From Eretmocerus hayati (lineage: Eukaryota; Arthropoda; Insecta; Hymenoptera; Aphelinidae): a stretch of 64,000 bases of DNA. Of this stretch, positions 48,741 to 62,170 are shown one piece after another (within the stretch, counting starts at the first letter, position 1; each line of letters opens with the position of its first letter). The DNA lies in contig CM056744.1 in assembly GCA_029851415.1 (NCBI GenBank), positions 86,088,907-86,152,906 on the forward strand. The letters are read 5' to 3'. A program made the position numbers and the translations under genes. The notes under the pieces are model-generated. The model ran no database searches. It had not been told where the DNA came from and was given only the letters and a program-made list of their open reading frames with translations.

Positions 48741-51700
48741 ATTGCCCGTTACAATTTGCTCGATCATTTTCGGGAGAATCGCCAATTTTCCATCGAAAAA
48801 TGTCTAGCCCAAAATTCTTATGGATACGAATTTTACTTACGCATCCTGTGAAGGACTCATCACATAAAAGAAATCCTACTCATAAATATTTGGAAAACTT
48901 AGCAAAGTTTCCTCTCCGTATGAATCAGGAAAGTATTGATGAAATTGTGAATTTTGAGTCTTTCTATTATTCAAGAAGTAATTCCTAGCTGAATATCAAA
49001 CACTGGTGAGAATTCAAAGGAAAATCCAGGTGCTCGGAACACAAACGTATTCCGTCCATGTTTCTTCTTCCAAGGAACGCATTTGGATTCTTGCAGCCGT
49101 CAGGTAAAATCAGATTTCAACAAAAGAGCTCCTTGGGGATACAATCAAGCCATTTTCCCATTTTACTCGTGCAATCAGCTGGTGTAATTGTCTTAAGACG
49201 TGAATCTTATTCATTCAAGAAAAGAGAACAATGGAATAATGCCCCAATTATCTTTCCAAATTCGACTTTATTTCTTTTCAATAGAAACATTAACAACGAA
49301 AACACAATTTCTCAGTTGAATTAGTCTCATTCTTTCGTCGTAACAGAGATACGTTTTCATTTACGAGTTTCATTACGACGAAGGCGAAAATTAACTAGAT
49401 GTATGATAATTTATCTCATGTAATACAAGAGTTCCGTTTCGCAGAATTGAATTTTCGGAAGGGTGCGATCGATTGTACATTCATTTATCTCAGCATTCAA
49501 AATCAGATTCGAACAGACAAAAAAGTCAAACATTCCGCTGACTCAACAGATTCCATTGTTTCATCACAGTTCCTCCAAAATATCTTCGCCTATAAATCAA
49601 GTTTATTTACATTTATCAACAATCCACTCATTACGGGCTAAAAATTTTTTCTGACAGATCAAATCAACTCATTTTAACGACTTTTTTTCGTTGAACATGA
49701 CGTGATATAGCATTTGCAATTTTTGTTTCAGTTCAACAAGATTGTTTACCATGCAACATCTTTGCCTAGGAATAGATGATGTATTTACACTTTGAAAATG
49801 ATCATACAAGCAGTCCGCTTCGGTAACGTGCCGTAAATTCAATATCAATAACCGTGTACCTTACGTTATACCGAAGTATTTCTTGAAAGATTTTGAGAAA
49901 CATCGAGCTCCGCATCTGTTCTGAGCCTCGTCCATCTCCAAGAATTAATAAAGTTTGACAGCTCTCAAGAAAAATTCCGAAGATGGATTTACGGGAAAAG
50001 TTCCTGGCATGATCATAAATGAAAAGCCTCTCGAAATTTCAGGAAAATTTGATATTTCAGACGAATGTATGGCGCATTCCGGTAAGCATATTCTCGGTAT
50101 CCAGCAGCCATCTTGAGGACCATTGCTAAATATCGAGAATATACCTTAAATTCCCATCGTGCGGCGTGAGGAAATTCCTCATCATTGGAGTGATAGAATC
50201 AAGATTGCATGAATAATTTCAAGAGAGAGCGGTCATTCTATGACGTTTCTGAAGTCATATTTGTGAGATAAAAATGTATGCGACGATAGAAATATACTTA
50301 TGACAATGTAAATGATCGCTCACGCAGAAGCCACGAGCACACACAATCTCATATTTCCAATCATACGTATTTATATATTTATATATATAGCTATGTATGT
50401 TCTTATTTTTTTTCGAGTAGGAATACATGATGAATACGACGCACATCTGGGGGAATTGCACGTGATACGGATGATTATTTTTGGGATCGTTATTAGTTAC
50501 AGATCAAAAGAGACAGGCTAACCATCCGTCGTATTCACGGTGGATAAAAATTTTACGACCCAAATGTAACTCCTGATCAAAGAATGAATTAGTCACCCTT
50601 CGTTGAAGTCACGATCCCAGGTAAGTACTGTTTCCTCGGTTTTTAAAGGTGCTGTTCATGAATCACGTCACACTGACGTCTCTGTAGCTATTTACCGCGA
50701 GTACACTGAATAAATGACGAGGTAAAATCACGACGACGTTACCGTATGGCCTCATTTGAGTATTGTTGAAATCTCAGTCCGGGGCCGTCCGATACTTTTT
50801 GAGATCCATCATTGGAATTTGTCGTTCTATTGTTTTTTCTTCGCGGTATGTGTATTTGTGCTACACGACGTTGTAGCGTCTCTTTTTCTCTGTGTGACGG
50901 CTTTGTGCATAGCTCGCAAAGCGTTGTCGTCACGAGTTTGTGTGTACGAGAAAAATTGCATCTCGTGTGGCAGGCAGGCATTCTTGGTTACAGCCTTGGG
51001 GCATGATTTCCATCGGGAAATTGCCGTTCAAGAAACTTCAAAGTGGTTGTAGTGTAGAGGATTGCCTTTGTTCTCGTACCTACATGTGCGATTATTTTTT
51101 GAAATCTTCTTGGGAATGATTTCCAATCGGTAGAAATTAGCCTGTTAGACGGGCGATATGTACAAAGTGATGAGAGATACAAGGAGGCAGCTCGAAGAAA
51201 GTATTGGCCCCGCTGTTCCTGTCTGCATTGCCTCCGGTCGCTCACCTGTGGAAAGAAAATGAGAAAGGGAGCTGTGAGTGATTCATTATTATATTGAAGA
51301 GGAATTCAGTTTAGAGAATACATAATGATTATCAAACTTTCCAACACGATTTCTTTCGAAGAGAGGACATCCAGGGTACGAATCGAAACATTAATTACAA
51401 CTTTCATGTATGGTTGTGGATCAAAATCTGAAAAAATTCTGAGAAATATTTGTGTACACGAGGGAAAAATTTATGAAAATTTAACCTCCAGCGATTTCCA
51501 ACAGTGGAATTAGTGAGGATTCTAGAATTGGAAATCTCGATTCTTTGAACCTCTTCCGACCCAAATGAGTTATTAAAGTTGGAAATAGTACATTTTGCAC
51601 CGAGTTCGTGGAGTTGTAGCTCGCCTCTGAGTGGTTACCCCTCTGAGCGATTAATTTTCGGCATGAGCTGCAGGCGAAGGTCGAAATGATTGCTCAGGAG

Positions 51701-54559
51701 CAGGAAACCTCATAAACGGGGTGCAAATACTGTTTTATGAAATTTTATAAGAACCAAAACGTCGAAGAATTGCATCAAATTTTTATGAGCATCCACAGCT
51801 ATTTTAATCGCTTGGGTTACGATGGAAACTGAAATCCGATCAAAACTTGTAGTAATCTGCGACTTATGAAAAGGCGATATTTAAATACGGTCCCATGGAA
51901 ACCCCAAGCCATTCCTGGAAACGAATATGGTATTTTATAGTCAGTAGCAGTAGCGGTAATACAAGGGTAGCCTGACAGCTGTAACTCAACCCAAAAATCA
52001 TGGGACCCATAGAACATATCATGGTCATCGATACATATCTCTGTAAAGATGAAACAGGGCTGGAATTTTGTAGGGTCTAAAATTCTGCCAGTCGAATCGG
52101 TTTGAAATTTGACTCCAAGAGTGATCGCAAGCTTGGAATATTCAAGCTACTTTGACCATACAACTCGAAATAAGACATTTTTATTTGCCTAAAACCATGA
52201 TTATAGGGGTTGCAATCGCGACTGTGTGAGTATCTGACAATATGTACAAATAAAATCTCACGGAGAATTATTTATTCCCTCCAGCTGTAAAATTGGGTGA
52301 AATTCAGGTAATTTACACAAACAAGCCCAAACTGTTACAACAGAGGCAACTTTACCTCGTAGCGTATAAGGAGTATACGTATTATGCTAATTTTGGAAGC
52401 CCAACGCGAACAAAGTTTACCCTCCGCACCGTTTACCCAAGTAAATCCCACCAGCCTCGCGAATTGACGTCAAATCCACTTGTACTTCTTTGCTCCTTTT
52501 CTACTCTGGAAACTTATACGTATTTTGCATTTTCCTCCTTCAAGATTCCCGCTCAGTTTGAGAGAAGATTTTACAACTGGAATCACACCGTTGGGGAAAA
52601 GTAGAAACGAATCGAAGATGGAACAAAGAGAGAGAGAAAGAATCTGATGGAGAAAATATTGTTGTTTCCGCATCGCGAAAAGGCGAATGGAAAGTGAGAG
52701 AGCGATACCGAGAAAAGTTGTGGCATTTCAAGTTAGATCCTCGAAGAAATACATTGTTGGATATGAGACCCTTTCAGTTCAGCGAAATTGAGACAACAAC
52801 TCGGATGTGGGGATCTATCTGACCAATGATATTGAAGTCTAGTTTTTTTTTTTTTTAGAACGTCTTAAAGGATCAGATTATTGGGGAAAATTCGTAATTA
52901 TAAATCGCAATTCTGGATAGTATTTGTCTACGTGACGACTGTTCGGCGTCTATAATCACCAGTTACCCCTTAGATATTGAACTAACCCCGAAAAAATTTT
53001 TCCTAGACTGATCTCAGCTTAACCTGACTTGTCACCGTAAAATATTCCCCTAGACCTATTCTAACCCAATCTGAGCTGAATACACTCGACGAGGAAAAGC
53101 TCTTTAGATAATATTCTGACCAAACCTGGCCTAGATGAAAAATCGCACGCACCCTCAATTCTATGGACACTTTCTTTGTCCTCATATCTCCTAGGCCTTT
53201 CTTTCATTCTTCATCGAATTGATTTCTCTAAGACTGAGTTCTAGATTGACACGTTCACAGCGACGGGTCCCACGGGTGGAACTCGTTCTTGTTCGGGTTC
53301 TAGTGTGCACTAATCGACATAGACACATCCAATGGCTTATGTTGCGATTTCGACTCATTATATACGACGCAAAGAACATATGTGCATGCCAGTGTCAGTA
53401 TCGAACTTGATTTGTACGAGCTACTCGATAAAAACTCAGTTTTCGCGGAAATTCCCATAAATATCACAAAAATAGCCGGTGAATTGTGAAACTATCAAGT
53501 CCTTTCAAATTCTCCATAAGGTATCTTGGCTCATTTGAAAGCTCCTGTCAAAAGCTACAAAAACGCGTAATTTGAGCCGACATGGAGCCGAGTAATCAGA
53601 AATTTAGACGCGAAATAAGCAGGAGGTAAACCGATTAAATGGTTGATATTGCAACTGCACTTACTCTCTCCTCAATCTGTTTCATCTCTCCGTGTACGAC
53701 GAACTTTTTGTACTGAAGAGTATTCCGAATAAGAACCTGAGTCCCGCCGATTCACGAGAATAGAAAATCATACTCGCGGGGATCACAGTCGTCGCGCTCC
53801 GCAGTTAAAGTACCAGACAGAAGTCACAGTCCAGGCGACGACAGCGAATCACCCGAATGGTACTGAGAAATGCTCCTAACGAATGCTCCTAAAATACTAA
53901 ATAATACATCCTAGGTTCGCTAATTTTGGTAGCTCGGTCATTCACTTTATCCCCCATTGCACGATAGAGATTTTCGCGGGTTCCATGGGTGGAACCCGCA
54001 ACAATTCGGGAGGATCTTGTAAATAGATGTCAAACTGATAACATCACAAGAGGTTTGACTTTTATAGGTGCAAAATCACGCGTTTGTACTCTCTCGCACT
54101 CTGGGACGGAATACCGATTTTCACCGTCGCGGTGAACGTGTTAATGCTGTTCATCAAGTTTTTTTTTGGGGGCTGATAGTGTAATATTCAAAGATTGTCA
54201 GTGTGGAATGGCAAAACGCTTCAATGCTCATTTTCATGGTTCGTACTAAATTCAATGGGTGTTTGTGAGGAAAGTCGGCAATTCGATGTAAATAGATTAC
54301 CCAGAATATCCCTCTGGCTCAATGATTCTCCGTGAAATCTCCTAGCGGTCAGCATTTCCACATTTTAAGCCCTAGAAGTAATGGACTTACGTCCTGAAAG
54401 TGATACGATGAGTATATCTTTCGACCTAAATGATTGATCACGGACAAATAGCCACGAGCGCGCTGAATTCGAAGCTTTGGATTGAGAAATATTTCGAGTT
54501 GGCAATGAAGCGCTTCAATTTCAACATGAATTCCTATGACTGAGTATGGAGATCAATGA
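48741..54559. other. Unique spacer of the palindrome
   Basis: 5,819 bp, not repeated elsewhere in the window. It contains a piggyBac-like element (53250-54140), a T-run near 52841-52856, and a good donor-like CCCAG|GTAAGTAC at about 50622. Short open frames at 50739-51245 on both strands, one with an upstream TTTCTTTCCACAG on the minus strand (about 51246-51258), have no recognised domain. I cannot support a gene here. Confidence 0.5.
53250..54140. mobile_element. piggyBac-like non-autonomous element in the spacer
   Basis: The left end CACGTTCACAGCGACGGGT is matched by the complement of the right end ACCGTCGCGGTGAACGTG. TTAA lies on the right (54141-54144) and TTGA, one change from TTAA, on the left (53246-53249). 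Near the left end is CCCACGGGTGGAAC, and at 53978-54000 a second palindromic word built on GGTTCCATGGGTGGAACC, so the subterminal word is repeated. TTAA and CACGTT-type ends fit piggyBac-type elements. No transposase is encoded. Confidence 0.55.
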
Positions 54560-55021
54560 CTCAAGTTAGTCAATCAAAAATCGCTCGTGTTAATGTGTAC
54601 AGGTAAATGAAACATGGCAGGATTCATTTCAGCTATATTGATCAGAAGTAGAAAGTATTGAGAGACATAGAACCTCAATCTCTTTGTCATAAAATGGTAG
54701 AGCACAATTTCGCCGTTGCATGCAATCTCGATATAGTCAGTCAAAGCGATATTTGGAAAAGTGAGAAACTTAAAAATATTCCATAAAATTGATTGGAACA
54801 TGTTATTTCACATAACATCAATATATTTCAGATCGCTAATTGTCTAGTCAACTATTATAAATGCTGAACATAACAACCTGATGTTTCGAATATCTTAGCT
54901 TGTAAAAAATTCCTATATATACAATGGATTCGTGAGCGCATGGGAGAGATTAATTGATTCTTCAAGCACGGAATGATTTTGACTGCTCAACAACTGTTTC
55001 TTCGCTTGAAATATACTGAGC

Positions 55022-55787
55022 TAAGTGTATCCAACATGCCTCCACACAATCGGATATTAGAAATAGGCACTTGTTGACCTTTCCGCAAATTTTTTTCATG
55101 TTTTTTGTGTTGTAATATGATAAAATTAGTGATGTCGACCCCTCCCCCCCTGAAGATTTCCGCGTCTCCCAGAAAATTCAACGTGATCTCTCCATTTTTC
55201 GTGTTTGCTCAGCTGAAAAATCACAGTTCAGTAAAATCAGTGCCAATATTGTTTTCTTTTTTCACGACCTTCAGAATCCGTTTTTTGAATTTGCAAAACT
55301 TGGAATTGAAGTGATTTTATGTGCTCAATGAGGAGATGTCTTGTGAAACAAGAAGGTAACATCGTAATGTACCCAATTTGCCCCTATATGGTTATCTCGA
55401 GAAGATCTGCAGTATGCCTTTTGTTACCACTCAGACCGTGTTCATCGCGTCAAAATAGTTCGGTAGCAGTGATTTGGGCCGATTTTTAAGCTTTAGATAC
55501 GGTTGCACCCCGATGAGAATGATCGAATGCATTTCATCGCCGATTTACATTGCTTTGAAGGATGGGGGCAACTTGGGTTCACCTTATCGAGATTTTTAGA
55601 AGGATCACATTTTAAAATGATTGTGATTGCTTGGCTTTGGTTGGTTGAAAGGAAGCCTACTCTGGTGGATTTTAGACGTCTCAAAACAAGCTTCAAAATG
55701 AGTTAAGAAATGTTGAAAAATATTGAAGTAGACCAAAACTATTTACAAAATGGATCAAAGAGAGGGGGGTTCATGTTGGGTACACTG
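55022..55787. repeat. GTGTACCC-ended repeat, copy 2, right-arm mirror
   Basis: Reverse complement of 47513-48278, carried along with the palindrome arm rather than inserted independently. Confidence 0.5.
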
Positions 55788-58700
55788 ACCTGATTTTAGT
55801 CAAAAGTTTATGGGGAATACCAAGACTATCATTGAATGGAATTCCGGTCATTCAATTCCTGAGAAGCGTTGAGAGTATGTATGCATGTATGTTCTTTATT
55901 TCATCTTGGGGTAGAACCCCGTCTGGTGTATAAGCAATTACAAAGAAATTACAGCAAGTATACGAAGTTAGCACAGCTCTATCAATCAATAATTCAGTTT
56001 AGCATTCAAAAACCTGCTACATGAAGGTAACTGGTGACATTCTGTTGAGATATTGAGAGATTCTGTTAAGATATCACACATGGTACAGTAAGTTTTGCAT
56101 TTCAGAGATATCTACGTTTTAGTAGGAAAAGAGTCAAAACATTCGAAAATCATGTGCGGCTTCGATTTGATACTAGGAACGAAAATTTGTTGTGTTGCTG
56201 AAATCAAATGCAATCGAGAAGAGTTTCTGTCCCCGATCACAGAAAAAAGTCGAAGTGCAGGCAAAGTACGGGGTTTTGTAAGTCACGGACAGAAAGTTTC
56301 GCATTACAAGTACGTATTATGGATGAGATCGGTCATACAAAAAGCAGAAGTACTGGAAGATGTGCATATTGTGCATGTCTTGAAATTAGATAGGAGTATA
56401 CATATTTGCTTGTCCACTTACTAGTGGGTAAAACTGGGAAAATATTCTAGCCTTGCTTAACGAAATAAAAGTCGAAGTGCAAGCGAAGTACAGAGTTGTA
56501 ATGCAGGGATAGAAGATTCACCGTTGTAAGTGTATTTCGAATGATGAGAGAGAAAGACTCACTCAAAATCACGCATTGTTTGAATTGACAAGGGAGACAG
56601 ATGTTTTTCAGCTGAGATGATAAAAAATTTGTTGCAATCGAGGAGAGAAAAGTTTCCATCTCTGATCGCAAGGAAAGATGATCGAAGTGCGAGCAAAATA
56701 ATAGTATAGTAATACAGATATGGAAAGCTTCATCAAATTTCAAATACAATCGGATAGGTCTGATCAACTAAATAAATTTCAAAAAACACCTATCTATTAA
56801 TGATTCAAAGTTGAAGTTGAATTCCACAATAGAAGTTCATCGATTTGGATGGTCTTTTCACTCTTGAGAGAGTCATTCAAAGAATTCACTGATATTGCAT
56901 GCACGAATTTGTCGGATTATATACTGATAGAACTGAGCAGGATAGGATGAAGATTCCTGGATCGTCTGCTGTCATACTCGTACTTGGATGTTGCTTTGAA
57001 GTTAGGAGCACATTCTCAGCCATCGCATGTCTAAATGCGAGCGATTCATGCAAGTGATAAATACATGTGCCGGAGCAGACGACAATACAATCGCGCTATA
57101 CTGCTTCACCAGTTTAGCCGCACTGGTGGCTTGGTTGCTACACCCGAACACTTGTGTAACCGCATGGTGGCATAACCTCGAAATTCGCTTGCGCTCTAGT
57201 TGACTGGAGATTTTGCAAATCACAGCCATTGGACAACGTAAATAACTATGTCAGTGGTAATTTGCAATGAGTTGGGTACAGTGAGTTGTAACAGAAATAT
57301 GACCGAAGGCACTCAGCGGCAGGGGAAGCTTTTTAATACGGAACGATATTGGAAACGTATGGATTGTACTCACGTAGCAGACGAAACTCATATTGATGAA
57401 ATTTCTGAGCAAGGCAGCTCAATTTTCGGATCCTCAAGAGGCTTTCACGATTTCTTCACATCCTTCCTCGCAAAAATCATTACAAATTCAGTAATACCCC
57501 GGATGTCTACTTTCATGAATTGTCATGATGGTATGGCTGACTGAGGTAGTTATGATAAGAAATCGAAATAGAATCAGACTACAGCAAAATTTCTCTACGA
57601 CAGTCGTCTGAAATTATCAAGGTTTGTAGAGATAATTGCCTGGACGTAATTTGTGTAATAAGTATCTCATTCCTAGCGTTGGACTGGAGACGTTTTCCAG
57701 TTCAAGCTGGGATGGTAAAGCGTGTTGTTGTCTTACCATTAGCCGTGTTTGCTAACCTTTTCCTTTGATGCTATTGAATACCAGAGAATTCCATCAACTG
57801 ATTTCAATTCGAGTCCTGTAAAGCTTTGCCATTGTAACAAGAAATTGGACATTGACAGGAAAAATGTGATGTTGCAATTTGAAACTCTTTTTTGTAAGTA
57901 TTTCGCATTGTTGTTCGGAGTCACGTGAACGTCAGATCTCCTGCGAAATTTTTCTCCTCGAGCTTGTATGAGTCGGATTCTCAATCAAAAATTCAAAAGC
58001 ACTATTGGCTACTACGAGAAATTGCATAAATTACAAATTATTTCTCTCAAAATTCACACCAAGTTTATCGTTCATTTTTGATGATTGTTTCAGTCCTATT
58101 TGGGATGGAATTCTCATCAAACTCGATTAGCTATTTCCAGTAACTCTTTGGGAGAAATTCCACCCGCTGAAGATTGAAATCTGCCCCAAGGAACTGAAAG
58201 GGCTCATCAAGGGGAAGTAAAATAAGTGTACAGGACTTGCCTACACCACGACTTCCATAATAAGATGAAAAATTACCTTACAGAGCTACCATGCTCTAAA
58301 AGTGAAGTGATGACTCTGGGAGATAAATTTTCCAAAACTGTTGAAAAGAAACGAGTTAATAAATTTCGCCCAAATGAAAGGGCTTCGAAAAATTGCATCA
58401 ACAGCAATTTTTCCCCTCTCCAATACCTTTTTCAAGTGCGATAAAGCCATTTCAGCGATTCAAAATTCAGTCACATCGTCCTAGCACTCCAGCTAGCGCA
58501 TAAACCATTCTTTCTTTGACATACATCGCATGAAAAAATTACACGATAAAAATGCACCCCATCGCACAATGTAATGCACCATTCGTAATTCCAGCATCAT
58601 TTTAGTTTCACTCAAGCCTACACTCGACATTCTGCAAAATGTCGTCCACTACAACGACGACCACGACGACGGCGACACGCTCGCCAACCCAAGCTATCTC

Positions 58701-59016
58701 AAAGCTCAGACTTGCAATATATATGTATATAAATACATGTACCAAGCTTGACAGAAATAGAGAAATTTGCTGAGTGCGCTCAGTGCGCCAGGCCGGTTCA
58801 AACCCTGACTATACAGCAGCTTCCGAGTCACGCGGCCGTTGCGGAAATGTCGCGATAACTTTATTATCTTTTTACGGGCTCTTCCGTTTCGCGTCGTACC
58901 CTATTCTATACCTCGCCCCAACCGGTTGAAGCTCTCGCATGATTTGTCGCTGAAAAATTCATTAACACACGTATAGCGTGAGTTTCGGAATATCTGCTGC
59001 GCGCAAAGCGTGCAAC

Positions 59017-59019
<3 letters not shown>

Positions 59020-59063
<44 letters not shown>
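59020..59063. repeat. (TA)22 microsatellite, right arm
   Basis: Same length as its mirror at 44237-44280. Confidence 0.92.
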
Positions 59064-59067
<4 letters not shown>

Positions 59068-61846
59068 TAGGGCTCTTTTCACGGCTGGGCGTTACGCGAG
59101 CGATGCGAAAATTCGATGATCACAGCTTGCAATTCAACTCTCCAAGCGTGTATGGATCTTTATACCACGCTCGCCTCGGCTAATGAGACTATTGAAGATT
59201 CAATTATCGCTCCACGTGCACAGAGGGAACGTCGGGAGTATTCGAACTGTTCTCGCTTACTGAGAATGTTAGGTACAGGTATATAGGGAGTTTGAGTTGA
59301 TATGATCGAGATGTGCAAGGGTGAGAACGAACGATACGTAGGTATACATATCGGTGTATAGCGTATTGAGGTTGAGAGTAATTGAGATTGGCGGCGATGC
59401 GCTGCGAGCTTTTGGCGAGACTGTAATTGAGGATCTGGGTGTATTGATATCGGTGAAAGGGATGGTGATGAGCATTGATAATGAGATAGGAATGGAGTAT
59501 CAATCTATGGATAAACACACGAGGGATGGAAAGTCCATCAGAAAAATTTTCATCTCCTACGTGTAATGAAGATCGGACATCAGATTGTGCTGCAAGATTG
59601 TAAGATATGTAGGTGTACCCGATTTGCCCCCACCCTTGTTTTTCTTCTCGCTACTTTGGCCCTTTTCATAGTTTTCAATGTGAATGAGCGTTTTCTGAAG
59701 CTTGTTTCAAGATCCACGGAACAAGCCATAGTACACATGATTTTAACCGACGCAGCCCGAGCTATCTCAGTTTTTGCAAGAAAGGATTTTTCTTGAGTTT
59801 CCAAGAGGATGTGCCTACTTAATTTTCCTTTATCTTGTACTAGAGGCCTGACATGAGATTGCGTGTATTTTTTATGGAATCGGGATATTTCAGCTTCTCA
59901 GGATCAAAGTAAAATGTTTCTTTGCTCGTTTTGCAGCTTCTCACACACTCTCAGATTTTTTGAGTTGACAAAATGAATTTTCATTGGATGACGAATGAAT
60001 TCAGGGAAATGCGATGAAAGCATATAATCATTGAGAGCGTTAGGAATCAGATTCCACAACTTTGCAGAGAGCATTTTAAATTCAGATAGGAACAAAAAGA
60101 ATGAGCTGAAGTACGTTTGAATGAGTGGGGCCAACACTTTTCGGCGTCATTTTTACTGTCCCCGAGAAAAATGTATAACGTTACAAAAACAACACTTTCG
60201 ATCCAAAGAAAGCAGTGGTTGTTCTATATCATTGAAAAGTGTTGATTCTCCTATATTCTAACATGGGTAACAAATCTGATAAAAATACGCAGCAAAACCT
60301 GATGCAGCTCTTTTTTAAGATTTTGAGTTTGGGCAAACTAGGGTAGTCGCACCTTGTTTCTTGCAGATTCAATACTGATGGATCAGAACACTGATTGTAC
60401 AAAAAATGTGAAATTTGTCCCGCCAGTGTTGTAGATCTTCTGTGAAAAAACTTCCTACCTATTCTTCATCTCAAATCATCGAGAAAAAATAAACTGTGAA
60501 AATTCCATTGAAACTCGCGCGATGAATCAGGATCCATTTTGTGAGTTGAGCAAAAGTTGAATGGGCTTCAAGATCTTCAAGGAAACATCTAAAAGTTTCA
60601 ATGGAAAAATTTCGAGAGTCTAAATATTTATGTTTCATCCTTTCAGTATTCTTGTTTTTTCAAAACTTTTACCCAGAACAAAGGCCAATCTCGAATGAAC
60701 TTGCAAAAGTTTCCAATTGATTCTCACTCCCTGCCGTTCCAAACAGAAATTCCGTAGTGAGAGATAAATTTTATCCAGGCTGTACGGAAAACTCTGCAAA
60801 ACATCGTCGACACGAGATACTGATTAATCCACGGACTTTGTAAGCTCACTCTTGTTTTGCTGGAGAGTCGGGTCGATTGACCTCCCGAAAGTTCGACCAC
60901 GTACCAACACAAAATCATGATCGTGTTGATTCTAGATTCATTTATCATGCAAAAAGTATAGAAACATCCTGATACGCATCGAAAGAAGGTTACGACCACT
61001 CAATACTGATTTCATGACAGATCCGGGAAATTTGGTTAACGGTTCATGGTCTGTGCCCGAACTAAATCTCCAGTGGTGTCTCAATTCTTCATCAAGATTT
61101 TATTTTTCCTCATTACAATTAATTCCTAACTCAGTCAGAGGAAATGTATGAATATCCTGGTGAAAATCCATCCCATTATTTGGCCATTGTACGATCGGTT
61201 TCGAAGCCAATGGTTCTGACTACAGATAGAGTAGTTGTTGGTAATCTGGACTAAATAAAATAGTAGTTGGAACAAAAGTATAACTGCAGTCGCTATGAAT
61301 TCATGATAGCCAAATGTTCTAGAAGTTATGATAATTAGTAAAGAATTGAAAATCTTTCATGAGAATCTGTCCTGGTCCACAATTGAGGTGCAAATGGAAA
61401 AATTTCGATGCATTCATGATAAATTTGAGGGATGAACCCAAAAGTTGTATTCAAATTCCATCTCATCTCGTTTTCAACAGTTCACGCCAGGACTGACACA
61501 ATTATTCTGTCCAGGATCAAAAACGACGTTTATTACCCGGATAAAAAGATTCTAATGGAAATAAGGATTGAATTCGAGTGGAAACCATGAATAACGTGAT
61601 AAAGCCAAGTCCAAGAATTAATTTTCGAGACATCGCTGGTGTTTTTCTATATTAATGACGGAATTTCGTGCCATCAGAAATGGCACAATCCAATTGCGCA
61701 CTTTCAAGTGTTTTTTTACATAAAACTCTAATCTTCAGCACTATAAAACCGATCGGTAAATGTTGCATCAGACATCAGTGAATCCCACATCACAGCCCAA
61801 AAAAGGACGAAATTCGCTCAATTTTCGATACGTCAAAGAATTTTAC

Positions 61847-61980
61847 CTAAAAAAACACACAATTTGCTCTAGGATATCCGTAAAACAACAGCTCGCGGTA
61901 TCGCAGACCGTCGGCTAATTGGAAGTGTCGACACACAGAGCGTAGGGCTCGCTCACTCGCGCGCATCGGACTTTATATAG
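61847..61980 (-). promoter_or_regulatory. TATA promoter and possible noncoding first exon, right copy
   Basis: Minus-strand mirror of the candidate at 41320-41453, with CTATATAAAG read from 61980 to 61971. It points towards the palindrome centre and therefore towards the left copy. If both are used, their transcripts are complementary. Confidence 0.35.
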
Positions 61981-62170
61981 TGATCCCCCGTTGCGCATTC
62001 AAAGCGCGAAACACCGTCGTCGCTTAACGAGTACCTACACTCCATAGAGTATGAAATTGCCCAGAACCTGAGCACATCCTCATCGTCCTTGCAGACTTTT
62101 CTTCGTCGTCGTCGTAGTCATCGTAGACATAGCCGCAAAACGAGGAAGCTCAGTAAACACGAAAATTGTA

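Larger units (their letters stand above)
41130..62170. repeat. Large inverted repeat (palindrome): 7,611-bp arms and 5,819-bp spacer
   Basis: Every base x in 41130-48740 pairs with base 103300 minus x in 54560-62170. The register never shifts: mirror open frames at the outer, middle and inner parts of the arms give the same sum. All places I compared are identical, including the 44-bp TA microsatellite and a run of seven G. The pairing stops abruptly at both ends: outside 41130/62170 the flanks are unrelated, and inside 48740/54560 the spacer is unique. The arms carry no recognisable protein gene. Either a recent inverted duplication, an arm pair kept identical by gene conversion, or an assembly duplication. 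Confidence 0.95.
54560..62170 (-). repeat. Right arm of the large palindrome
   Basis: Exact reverse complement of 41130-48740 wherever compared. Mirror positions follow 103300 minus x: the GTGTACCC repeat at 55022-55787, the tandem duplication at 56120-56700, the TA microsatellite at 59020-59063 and the partial repeat at 59610-59714. The right outer junction reads GAAAATTGTA followed by TTGAATATCTCC. Confidence 0.93.

Noticed and set aside
50988..51260. Minus-strand frame preceded by TTTCTTTCCACAG
   Set aside because: The acceptor-like context is good, but the 85 residues show no domain, and the same site also reads as a donor (CAG|GTGAGC), so its role is ambiguous.
41130..62170. Dozens of identical proteins encoded in both palindrome arms as evidence of conserved genes
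   Set aside because: Identity follows from the whole DNA being duplicated, noncoding microsatellites included, so it says nothing about coding selection.
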